Below, piece after piece: positions 58,040-64,000 of a DNA stretch of 64,000 nt. The notes beneath the pieces are model-generated. The model had not been told where the DNA came from and did not search any database. It worked only from the letters and a program-made list of their open reading frames with translations. Numbering within the stretch: the stretch's first letter is position 1; each line of letters starts with the position of its first letter. This DNA comes from CAVQND01 sp049518415 (lineage in GTDB: Bacteria; Verrucomicrobiota; Verrucomicrobiia; Limisphaerales; UBA8199): assembly GCA_049518415.1 (NCBI GenBank), contig JBEKRX010000040.1:1-64000 (forward strand), read 5' to 3'. Made by a program: the position numbers and the translations under genes.

Positions 58040-60181
58040 TCATGGAGTGTCCTCTGGTTGGGCTTTCAGGACTACCGTCGCCAACACTCCCCCTGGCGGG
58101 GCGTTTCGGATTGCAATCGCTCCCCCGTGAAGGTCCACAATCCTCTTGACCACCGCCAGGCCCAGTCCCGTGCCGTGCCCCACCGGTTTGGTGGTGACGT
58201 AAGGATCAAAGACCTTCGGCAACAGAGCTTCCGGTATGCCGGTCCCCGTGTCCTGCACCTCAGCGACGGCCAACGTGTCTCCGGGTTTGAATTGCAGAAA
58301 GATGCGCTCCTGGGAGGCCAAGTCCTTGCTCCACCGAATCGCCCGGGTGGTGACGGTGAGCGTGCCGCCGTGGGGCATGGCGTGCAGCGCATTGATGAAG
58401 AGGTTGATGAAGACCTGTTCCATTTTGCCGCGGTCCATGGGAACGAGCGGCAAATCCGCGCCCAACTGCCGTACTATGGTGGTTTCTGTGGCCACGAGTT
58501 CGTAGCCCAACAGAGCGAGCGAGCGTTCGACACAGCCATTCAGGTCTTCCGCCTTCGTTACGGACTTCGTGTCCGCCGCCAGTTCCAACAACCCGCGGAT
58601 GACCGTATTGGCCCGCGTGACCGCGTCCCGCATGTCGTCCAGCGCCAGCGCGGCCCCTTCATTGTTGGCGGTCAGGTTGTGAGCCAGGTAATCCAGGCCC
58701 ATCAGCATGGTTTGCAGGGGATTCTTGACTTCGTGCGCCACCCCAGCCGCCAACGTCCCGACCGATTCTAGTTTTGCCGCCCGGATCAACTGCAACTCGG
58801 ACGCCTTCAATTCCTCGTGGGTGGCTTTGAGTTCCTCGTGCGCCGTCGTGAGATCCGCCAGCGCCTGTTTCAACTGTTCCTCTGCTCGCTTACGCTGAAT
58901 TATCCCCCCCACCACATTGGCCACGGCGTGGAGAAATTCGTCCTCCTTCGATTCCCGCCGGTGATTCTCTTTGACATACAGATTTATGACGCCCAGCACC
59001 TTGCCGGCCGAAACTATGGGCACGCAGTAATGTCCATGAGGGTGCATGCCTTCGTAGTTGGTCTCGTGGCGGTCGTCAACGTGCTCGGCAAACTCCATCT
59101 TACCCGACGCTGCCGCGCGGCCGCACAGACAGCGGCCAAACGGCACAAGACCGCAGGCAGCCTGTAAGCTGGCGGGCAGATTGCGCTGGGCTTTCAACGC
59201 CAGCGCCAACGAGTCAGCCTCCACCACAAAAATGGCTCCTTTCGCCTCCACCGACAACCAGGAGATCGCCAGAATTCGGTCGATAACCTGCTGTAAAGTT
59301 TCCTTCAGCGAGATGTCTTGCAGCGAAATGGACAACAAGGCATTGAGCACCTCCTGTGTCTGATCACTCCGCCGCAGCTCCTCCTCCGCTTGTTTGCGCT
59401 CGGTGATGTCGCGATAGGTGCAGCACGTCAGTACACCCTCTTCGGTTTCCAGCGGGCTGAGACTGATTTCGGCTGGAAACTCGCTGCCGTCCTTGCGGCG
59501 GCCAACCATATTCAGCCCGCCGGACATGGGCCGAACGTGTGCATCGGTGGAGTAGGAGTGGCGATGGGCCACATGACGTTGGCGGAGGCGTTCGGGCATC
59601 AGCAACTCCACCGGCTGGCCGTACAACTCTTCCCGGCGATACCCAAACATCCGTTCGGTCTGCGCATTCACCAGCACGATAATGCCGGCTTGGTTGACGA
59701 CGACCATGGCGTCGGGCGCGGACTCCAGCACGGCGCGGAACTTCGCCTCAGCCCGCCTGCGCTCCGTGATGTCGGAGACGAGGCCGTCGTACCCCACCAG
59801 CCGGTCCAGATCGTCCTTATGGGGAACGGGCGTATTCCTGATCCAGCGAATACTGCCGTTTCTGTTGACAACGCGATGCTCCAACGGCGCAGGTGCTTCG
59901 CCCTTCAGAATCCGCTCGGCTTGGGCCAGCACGGCTGGGCGGTCTTCCTCATAGATCATCCGATACCAAAGAGACGGGTCGGCCTCGAACTCGCCCGGCG
60001 TAAAACCCGTGACGGCTTCACAGCCTGGTCCGTGCGAAGTCGCTGAAGGCCGGCCCTGGTCAACGGTGACGGAATAGACGTAATCAGTCACGGAGGCGAG
60101 CAGTCGCTGGTATCTTCGCTCGCTCTCCTTCACGGCCTGGTCGGCCTGGTTGCTGAGCTTGACAAAAAGGGTGGTGTTCAT
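58040..60181 (-). CDS. PAS-PAS-GAF sensor histidine kinase
   Basis: A 713-residue soluble kinase from ATG 60181 (a TTG at 60196 is possible). PAS 1 is about 15-140 (ASVTDYVYSVTVDQGRPSAT ... VGYDGLVSDITERRRAEAKF) and PAS 2 about 140-260 (APDAMVVVNQAGIIVLVNAQ, VLTCCTYRDITERKQAEEEL). A GAF domain spans about 275-440 (LPASLQAACGLVPFGRCLCG, GHYCVPIVSAGKVLGVINLY), a coiled coil follows, then the HisKA box LAAGVAHEVKNPLQTMLMGL with the phospho-His. The HATPase has DRGKMEQVFINLFINALHAM, VQDTGTGIPEALLPKVFDPY and GHGTGLGLAVVKRIVDLHGG. There are no membrane helices. No response regulator is adjacent. The GAF cysteines (CGLVPFGRCLCGRA) may bind a ligand. Confidence 0.9.
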   Translation of the reverse strand: MNTTLFVKLSNQADQAVKESERRYQRLLASVTDYVYSVTVDQGRPSATSHGPGCEAVTGFTPGEFEADPSLWYRMIYEEDRPAVLAQAERILKGEAPAPLEHRVVNRNGSIRWIRNTPVPHKDDLDRLVGYDGLVSDITERRRAEAKFRAVLESAPDAMVVVNQAGIIVLVNAQTERMFGYRREELYGQPVELLMPERLRQRHVAHRHSYSTDAHVRPMSGGLNMVGRRKDGSEFPAEISLSPLETEEGVLTCCTYRDITERKQAEEELRRSDQTQEVLNALLSISLQDISLKETLQQVIDRILAISWLSVEAKGAIFVVEADSLALALKAQRNLPASLQAACGLVPFGRCLCGRAAASGKMEFAEHVDDRHETNYEGMHPHGHYCVPIVSAGKVLGVINLYVKENHRRESKEDEFLHAVANVVGGIIQRKRAEEQLKQALADLTTAHEELKATHEELKASELQLIRAAKLESVGTLAAGVAHEVKNPLQTMLMGLDYLAHNLTANNEGAALALDDMRDAVTRANTVIRGLLELAADTKSVTKAEDLNGCVERSLALLGYELVATETTIVRQLGADLPLVPMDRGKMEQVFINLFINALHAMPHGGTLTVTTRAIRWSKDLASQERIFLQFKPGDTLAVAEVQDTGTGIPEALLPKVFDPYVTTKPVGHGTGLGLAVVKRIVDLHGGAIAIRNAPPGGVLATVVLKAQPEDTP

Positions 60182-60749
60182 TTGGTTGCAAGACAACGCC
60201 GCGCGCTTCCGGCGAGCCCCAGTCTCCGGAAGCAGGGCATCTCCGCAAAGGCGGAGAGCGCCAGTGAATCCTCAGGAACCGTCATAATTATGTCTTCTTA
60301 TCTTCGTAAACGCTTCTAACCAACCTTGGCAACGATCCCCGCTCGAAGTGCCAGGAGAAGGCCGAAGGTCGGGAGAACCTAGCACAAACGACCGTGACTG
60401 CAAGTGGTACAGATGCTGGGCGATGCCGCTGAGCGCATCTTGAGACCGCCACCGAGCGCGGGCGGAAGCCCTCCCCCCTTTCCCCCCTCCCATGCGCTCC
60501 GAGCGCATGGGAGGGGGGTGATCCGTTTTTCCGCTTTACCCAGGGCCCCGGCGCGCCGGGATCCCGCTGGGAGCGGTACGGGCCTTGCCCTGGGCTGGTA
60601 TGTTTCGGCCCCTACAGGGCGAAAGAATGCCGCGCTCCGCGCGGGTGAAGTGGAATTGGTGGCAGTGTCGGGATGCGCCCTGGGTTGACCCCCTTTTTTT
60701 GCGCGTTCGCCGTTCGCTATTCGCTGTTCGCGGCTGAAAGGCGCGCACC
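60182..60749. other. Intergenic region containing structured repeat copy 1
   Basis: No gene recognised. A ~235-bp hairpin-rich repeat (60455-60690) is listed separately. Near 60705-60735 is a word-like low-complexity run (GTTCGCCGTTCGCTATTCGC TGTTCGC). Confidence 0.5.
60455..60690. repeat. Structured four-hairpin repeat, copy 1
   Basis: Hairpin 1: CCCCCCTCCCATGCGCTC and its exact complement around one base (60482-60518). Then GTGATCCGTTTTTCCGCTTT and ACCCAGGG. Hairpin 2: palindrome CCCGGCGCGCCGGG (60547-60560). Then GGAGCGGTACGGGCCTTGCC and CTGGGCTGGTATG. Hairpin 3: GCCC-CTACA-GGGC, extended by TTC/GAA. Hairpin 4: CCGCGC-TCC-GCGCGG (60630-60644), then GTGAAGTGGAATTG. A second copy with different hairpin arms is at 63139-63400. 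Confidence 0.8.
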
Positions 60750-61769
60750 CTACAGCAACGTTGGCTGATTGCCTGGGCCGGGCTTTAATCCGAGCTTCTG
60801 GTAGCCCAGCTCGGTGGCGACGCGGCCTTGGGCGGTGCGCTTGAGGTATCCCTCCATAATGAGGTAGGGCTCATAGACCTCCTCGAGGGTGTCGGGTTCT
60901 TCGCCGACGGCGACGGCCAGCGAGCCGAGGCCAACCGGGCCGCCGGCGAATTTGAGAATAATCGTCTGGAGGATGCGCTTGTCCATTTCGTCCAGCCCGT
61001 TTTCGTCGATCTCGAGCATGGCCAGGGCCTGGTCGGCGACCTCGGCGGTGATGCGGCCCTGGTGTTTGACCTGGGCGAAATCGCGGACGCGGCGGAGGAG
61101 GTTGTTGGCGATGCGGGGCGTGCCGCGGCTGCGGCGGGCGAGTTCGCGGGCGCCTTGGCTCTCCAGCTCCACGTTGAGCAGGCGGGCCGAGCGGACCACG
61201 ATTTGCTCGAGCTGCTCGGCCTGGTAATAGTCCAGGCGCTCGCGGATGGGAAAGCGGTTGAGCAAGGGGGCCGTGAGCAGGCCGCTGCGGGTGGTCGCGC
61301 CGATGAGCGTGAAACGCGGCAGGTTGAGCCGGACGCTCCGGGCGTTAGGCCCCTGGTCGATGATGATGTCCAGCTTGAAATCCTCCATGGCCGGGTAAAG
61401 GTACTCCTCGATGGTCTTTTGCAGGCGATGGATTTCATCGATGAACAGGACATCGCCCGCTTCCAGGTTGGTGAGCAGGCCCGCCACGTCGCCGGCCTTC
61501 TCGATGGTCGGCCCGCTGGTGCTCCTGAGATTGGCGCCCATGGCCTTGGCGAGGATGTGGGCCAGGGTGGTCTTGCCCAGGCCGGGCGGGCCGCTGAGCA
61601 GGACATGGTCGATGGCTTCGTGGCGCTTTTGGGCGGCGGCGACTGTGATCTGGAGGCGCTCTTTGATCTTGGCCTGGCCGGTGAATTCCGAGAAGAGGGA
61701 CGGCCGCAGCGTCATCTCCAACGCCACGTCCGGCTTCGCCAGCGCCTCGGTAATGGTTCGTTGAGCCAT
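60750..61769 (-). CDS. ruvB: Holliday junction branch migration ATPase RuvB
   Basis: A 339-residue AAA+ motor that drives branch migration with RuvA. ATG 61769 is the start (the frame also allows TTG 61775). Motifs: LRPSLFSEFTGQAKIKERLQ, Walker A VLLSGPPGLGKTTLAHILAK, Walker B GDVLFIDEIHRLQKTIEEYL, the sensor region RFTLIGATTRSGLLTAPLLN with arginine finger FPIRERLDYY, and the winged-helix end EEPDTLEEVYEPYLIMEGYL. The length is normal. ruvA and ruvC are not in the window. No clear Shine-Dalgarno sequence is present. Confidence 0.96.
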   Translation of the reverse strand: MAQRTITEALAKPDVALEMTLRPSLFSEFTGQAKIKERLQITVAAAQKRHEAIDHVLLSGPPGLGKTTLAHILAKAMGANLRSTSGPTIEKAGDVAGLLTNLEAGDVLFIDEIHRLQKTIEEYLYPAMEDFKLDIIIDQGPNARSVRLNLPRFTLIGATTRSGLLTAPLLNRFPIRERLDYYQAEQLEQIVVRSARLLNVELESQGARELARRSRGTPRIANNLLRRVRDFAQVKHQGRITAEVADQALAMLEIDENGLDEMDKRILQTIILKFAGGPVGLGSLAVAVGEEPDTLEEVYEPYLIMEGYLKRTAQGRVATELGYQKLGLKPGPGNQPTLL

Positions 61770-62106
61770 TGCCAAGAGAATGGGCCATTGGCCCGCGCGC
61801 GCAAGGGGAAAGCGAGCCTGGAGCCTGGAGGCTGGAGGCTGCAGCCTGGAGCCTGGAGCCCATTGGCCTGGCGGGGCAAGGGGAAATCGAGGCGAATCCC
61901 GATTAGGAATCGGGACCTGACGGCGGCGAATGGCGAACAGCGAATGGCCATTGGCCGGCGCGCGCGAGGGGAAAGGGGGAGGATTTCAGACTTCAGATTG
62001 CAGATTGCAGATTGGCCTGCCGGGGCAAGGGAAACCCCGCTGGGATCACGCTTGCCAGCGGGCGTTGGCACTGGTAGAAAGGCCAACGCATTTCCAGCGG
62101 TGACGT
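61770..62106. other. Intergenic region with word-like repeats
   Basis: No gene. It holds the low-complexity repeats described at 61814-62015. No promoter was recognised for the pseudopilin gene. Confidence 0.5.
61814..62015. repeat. Degenerate short-word repeats (CTGGAGCCTGGAGG, CAGATTG types)
   Basis: At 61816-61861 the heptamer-like words AGCCTGG / AGGCTGG / AGGCTGC alternate. At 61986-62013 (C)AGATTG / (C)AGATTGC words repeat. Similar AGGCTGC/AGGCTGG runs lie at 63089-63134. They are partly self-complementary (CCAGG/CCTGG, GCTGCAGC). Confidence 0.6.
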
Positions 62107-62907
62107 ATGCACAATAGAGGGAAAGGCTGGCCGGGTTTCACGCTCATCGAGTTGCTGGTGGTCATTGCCATCATCGCGCTCCTGGCCGCGCTGCTCCTGC
62201 CCGCCCTGAGCCGGGCCAAGGCCGCCGCCAAGCGCATCCAGTGCACCAACAACCAAAAGCAGTTGGCGGCGGTGTGGGTCATGTACGCCACCGACAATAA
62301 CGACTGGCTGGCGGCCAATGGCCAGCAGGACCCGCCCACGCCCAACCCCAAGTTCTGGGTCCAGGGCGCCATGTATGATCCCGTTAGCAACACGAACACC
62401 GCTTACATCCTGGATGCCAAGTACGCCCTTTTCGCCAATTACCTCCGGGACATCAGGCTCTATGTCTGCCCCACCGACAAACCCGCCGTCCATGTCTATG
62501 GCCGGGACTTTCCCCGCATTCGCAGTTACGCGCTCAATGCCTATCTCGGGTGGATGGGTCCGCTGGACGATCGCCTTTCACCCGCTTTCAGGATTTTCCG
62601 GAAGCATTCTGAGACCACGGCGCCGATGCCCTTGGGGACATTCCTGTTTTCGGATGTTTATTCCGAGAGTATTTGCTGGCCTTACTTTGGCGTGTATATG
62701 ACCCAGGACACGTTCTTCAATTTCCCCGGCAGCTCCCACAGCCGCGGCAGCGTGATCTCCTTCGCCGACGCCCACGCCGAGCGCCACCGCTGGCAGGACC
62801 CGCGAACCCTCAGGGCCTATTCCCCGAACTATCACCTGCACCGCGATTCCTCCCCGGCCAACCCCGACCTCCGCTGGCTGCGCCAGCGGACCACCGTGCC
62901 GAAATAG
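62107..62907 (+). CDS. Type II secretion/pseudopilin-like protein with prepilin N-terminus
   Basis: A 266-residue exported protein. The prepilin peptidase site and helix are clear: GWPGFTLIELLVVIAIIALL with Gly before Phe, Glu at +5, continuing AALLLPALSRAKAAAKRIQC. The rest (TNNQKQLAAVWVMYATDNND, RSYALNAYLGWMG, GSSHSRGSVISFADAHAERH) follows the 'DUF1559/H-X9-DG-like' pattern seen in very large paralogous families in Verrucomicrobia, Planctomycetes and Lentisphaerae. The function is unproven, perhaps a surface or secretion-system minor pilin. There is no pilus operon around it, so it is one of many scattered copies. Confidence 0.9.
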   Translation: MHNRGKGWPGFTLIELLVVIAIIALLAALLLPALSRAKAAAKRIQCTNNQKQLAAVWVMYATDNNDWLAANGQQDPPTPNPKFWVQGAMYDPVSNTNTAYILDAKYALFANYLRDIRLYVCPTDKPAVHVYGRDFPRIRSYALNAYLGWMGPLDDRLSPAFRIFRKHSETTAPMPLGTFLFSDVYSESICWPYFGVYMTQDTFFNFPGSSHSRGSVISFADAHAERHRWQDPRTLRAYSPNYHLHRDSSPANPDLRWLRQRTTVPK

Positions 62908-63030
62908 GCACGTCCAGAGTTTAACCGCTTTGGCCTGGGCCGGCGCCAGGGCAGGCGCGGGGGCGGGATGTTTGCCCAAAGAAATGCGGGCCAAACCCCG
63001 TGTCTCCTGGGGCGGGGAGGGAAAAGCCTC

Positions 63031-63054
63031 GCGGCTCGCGTCGGCTTTGACAGG
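63031..63054. repeat. 24-bp direct repeat, left copy
   Basis: GCGGCTCGCGTCGGCTTTGA followed by CAGG, identical to 63415-63438. The pair brackets 360 bp that include structured repeat copy 2. Confidence 0.8.
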
Positions 63055-63138
63055 CGCATCCTGACACTGCCCCCGGGCGCGGGCGGAAGCCGTGCAGGCT
63101 GCAGGCTGCAGGCTGGAGGCTGGAGGCTGGAGGGCTGA

Positions 63139-63400
63139 GCCCGAGCGCGGGGGGGAGGCCCTGCCCCCTCCCATCCCGCAGAGCGGGATGGGAGGGGGGT
63201 GATCCGTTTTTCGGCTTTACCCAGGGCGGTCCCGACATGTCGGGACTCGGAGCGGGAGGGGCCTTGCGCTCGGCTGGTATGAGTGAGCCGGCTTACGCCG
63301 GCTGCTACGGGGGGCTGGACGGGGCGGAAGCATGCCGTCTCCCGCTGAGCGGGACGGGACGGGCAGAGTGGAATTGCGTGGTGGTAGTGCCACGAGGCGC
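63139..63400. repeat. Structured four-hairpin repeat, copy 2
   Basis: Same order as copy 1 with new arms. Hairpin 1: CCCCCTCCCATCCCGC-AGA plus complement (63164-63198). Hairpin 2: GTCCCGACATGTCGGGAC (63229-63246). Hairpin 3: AGCCGGC-TTAC-GCCGGCT (63286-63303). Hairpin 4: TCCCGC-TGA-GCGGGA (63340-63354). Linkers GTGATCCGTTTTTCGGCTTT, ACCCAGGG, GGAGCGGGAGGGGCCTTGCG, GGCTGGTATG and GTGGAATTG are conserved. Confidence 0.8.
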
Positions 63401-63414
63401 CCGAAAAAATGGTG

Positions 63415-63438
63415 GCGGCTCGCGTCGGCTTTGACAGG
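63415..63438. repeat. 24-bp direct repeat, right copy
   Basis: Identical to 63031-63054. Its TTGACA (63431-63436) may serve as the -35 box of hppA. Confidence 0.8.
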
Positions 63439-63459
63439 GAGTAGCGTTTAGGATAGTCT
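63431..63459 (+). promoter_or_regulatory. Possible hppA promoter
   Basis: TTGACA (63431-63436), 17 nt, TAGTCT (63454-63459), 14 nt before the ATG. GATAGT two bases earlier is another -10 choice. The -35 is perfect, the -10 poor. The -35 lies in a 24-bp repeat, so it may be coincidental. Confidence 0.3.
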
Positions 63460-63472
63460 GGCGCCTGAATCT

Positions 63473-64000
63473 ATGAGCAACATAAAAACTTGGATCCGGG
63501 GCGGCCTGACCCTCGCCCTGCTTGGCGTTGGCGCGGCTGCCTTGGGCAGCGAAGCGGAACTGAAACTTCCTGACCTGGGCGGGAGCAATACGTTTCCCGC
63601 CCTGGGCGGCCTGACGGGCACGCAGTTGATGCTCATCGGCATCCTGGTGTGCGCGGTCGGCGGCATTTTTGGGTGGGTGCAATATGTCCAAACCCGGAAC
63701 CTGCCGGTGCATGATTCGATGCGGAACGTTTCCAATATCATTTGGGAGACCTGCAAGAGCTACCTGGCCCAGCAGGGGAAGTTCCTGCTTTACCTTTGGG
63801 TGCTCATCGGCATTTGCATGGTCTATTACTTTGCCGGGCTCCAGGGCATGAATGCCAGGCAGGTGCTCCTGATCCTGTGCGCTTCCATCCTGGGCATCCT
63901 GGGCTCCTACGGCGTGGCCTGGTTCGGCATGCGCATCAACACGCAGGCCAACTCCCGTTCGGCCTTTGCGGCGCTGCAGGGCCGGCCCTGGCCGCCGCTG
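63473..64000 (+). CDS. hppA: Membrane-bound pyrophosphatase, N-terminal part
   Basis: 176 codons from ATG 63473, open at the window end. The N-terminus has a hydrophobic, signal-like segment (GGLTLALLGVGAAALG), then membrane helices (LMLIGILVCAVGGIFGWVQY, FLLYLWVLIGICMVYYFAGL, LLILCASILGILGSYGVAWF). Between them is NVSNIIWETCKSYLAQQGKF, the cytosolic start region of H+/Na+-pumping pyrophosphatases. It is followed by GMRINTQANSRSAFAALQGR, the conserved 'GM.I.t.aN.RtA.aa' motif. The enzyme pumps ions using pyrophosphate. The extended N-terminus matches the verrucomicrobial type. Catalytic motifs lie beyond the window. Confidence 0.88.
   Translation, partial: MSNIKTWIRGGLTLALLGVGAAALGSEAELKLPDLGGSNTFPALGGLTGTQLMLIGILVCAVGGIFGWVQYVQTRNLPVHDSMRNVSNIIWETCKSYLAQQGKFLLYLWVLIGICMVYYFAGLQGMNARQVLLILCASILGILGSYGVAWFGMRINTQANSRSAFAALQGRPWPPL

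Larger units (their letters stand above)
62908..63472. other. Intergenic region of repeats upstream of hppA
   Basis: No gene. It contains two 24-bp direct repeats (63031-63054 and 63415-63438), word-like AGGCTGC/AGGCTGG repeats (63089-63134), structured repeat copy 2 (63139-63400) and a possible hppA promoter (63431-63459). Confidence 0.55.

Noticed and set aside
1..64000. tRNA, rRNA genes and known riboswitches
   Set aside because: No conserved TPsiC-type loops with matching acceptor arms or rRNA stretches were recognised by eye; a covariance-model scan would be needed to exclude them.

Overview
The window looks like a piece of a GC-rich chromosome from a Verrucomicrobiota-type bacterium, probably Pedosphaera/Limisphaera-like. 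This is an inference from gene style: a prepilin-type pseudopilin with the 'FTLIELLVVIAIIALLAALLLPAL' class of N-terminus, many Tat- or Sec-exported Gfo/Idh oxidoreductases, TIM-barrel epimerases and sugar/esterase enzymes, a membrane pyrophosphatase, and numerous dispersed hairpin repeats. No rRNA or tRNA gene was recognised.

Layout. 1-9.4 kb is accessory DNA: an IS200-like transposase end with a hairpin cluster, a giant helicase-nuclease with a small zinc-finger protein, an exported Gfo/Idh oxidoreductase, then a two-gene cassette of a zinc-ribbon membrane protein and an FRG-SET fusion protein. 9.6-18.7 kb holds exported catabolic or hydrolytic enzymes (TIM-barrel epimerase, unknown secreted protein, penicillin acylase, serine beta-lactamase-like hydrolase, pectate-lyase-fold protein). 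18.8-28.8 kb is a graveyard and toolbox of accessory genes: an OLD/TOPRIM ATPase, a VapB-VapC gene fused by deletion, a HEPN-like protein, a truncated TcmP with its DUF5131 partner, and a Vsr remnant. A small epimerase/oxidoreductase operon lies among them.

30-38.6 kb is the chromosome-origin neighbourhood: pgi, mnmG, a parvulin isomerase, pdxA, dnaA (convergent with pdxA) and glnB. Two perfect 16-bp parS-type palindromes are embedded inside the mnmG coding sequence. DnaA boxes lie upstream of dnaA. A candidate small RNA with a strong terminator lies at about 38.9-39.1 kb.

39-54.4 kb is mainly housekeeping and cell-envelope material: amidohydrolase, an EF-P paralogue, an ABC ATPase, an aldo/keto reductase, a free-standing FtsH N-terminal domain coupled to a radical-SAM gene, a truncated archaemetzincin, a NIPSNAP protein, an export/acetylation operon (TolB-like protein, lipoprotein, MBOAT, AlgJ-like) and recG. 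54.4-58 kb is a repeat-rich zone in which a fragment of a REP-associated transposase (RAYT) gene has landed in a HEPN gene of an MNT/HEPN pair, with the probable parent RAYT 2 kb away. 58-64 kb carries a PAS/GAF histidine kinase, ruvB, a pseudopilin and the start of hppA.

The most unusual content is the repeats: (1) a composite element of GCCAATNNN nonamer arrays plus a conserved GC-rich tail; (2) a ~55-bp family tied to RAYT genes; (3) a ~240-bp element carrying four hairpins whose arms differ between copies but still pair; (4) a 163-bp MITE-like inverted repeat with a 20-bp remnant elsewhere. Several of these have cut or altered genes. All homology calls come from reading the sequence and family knowledge; no database search was run.
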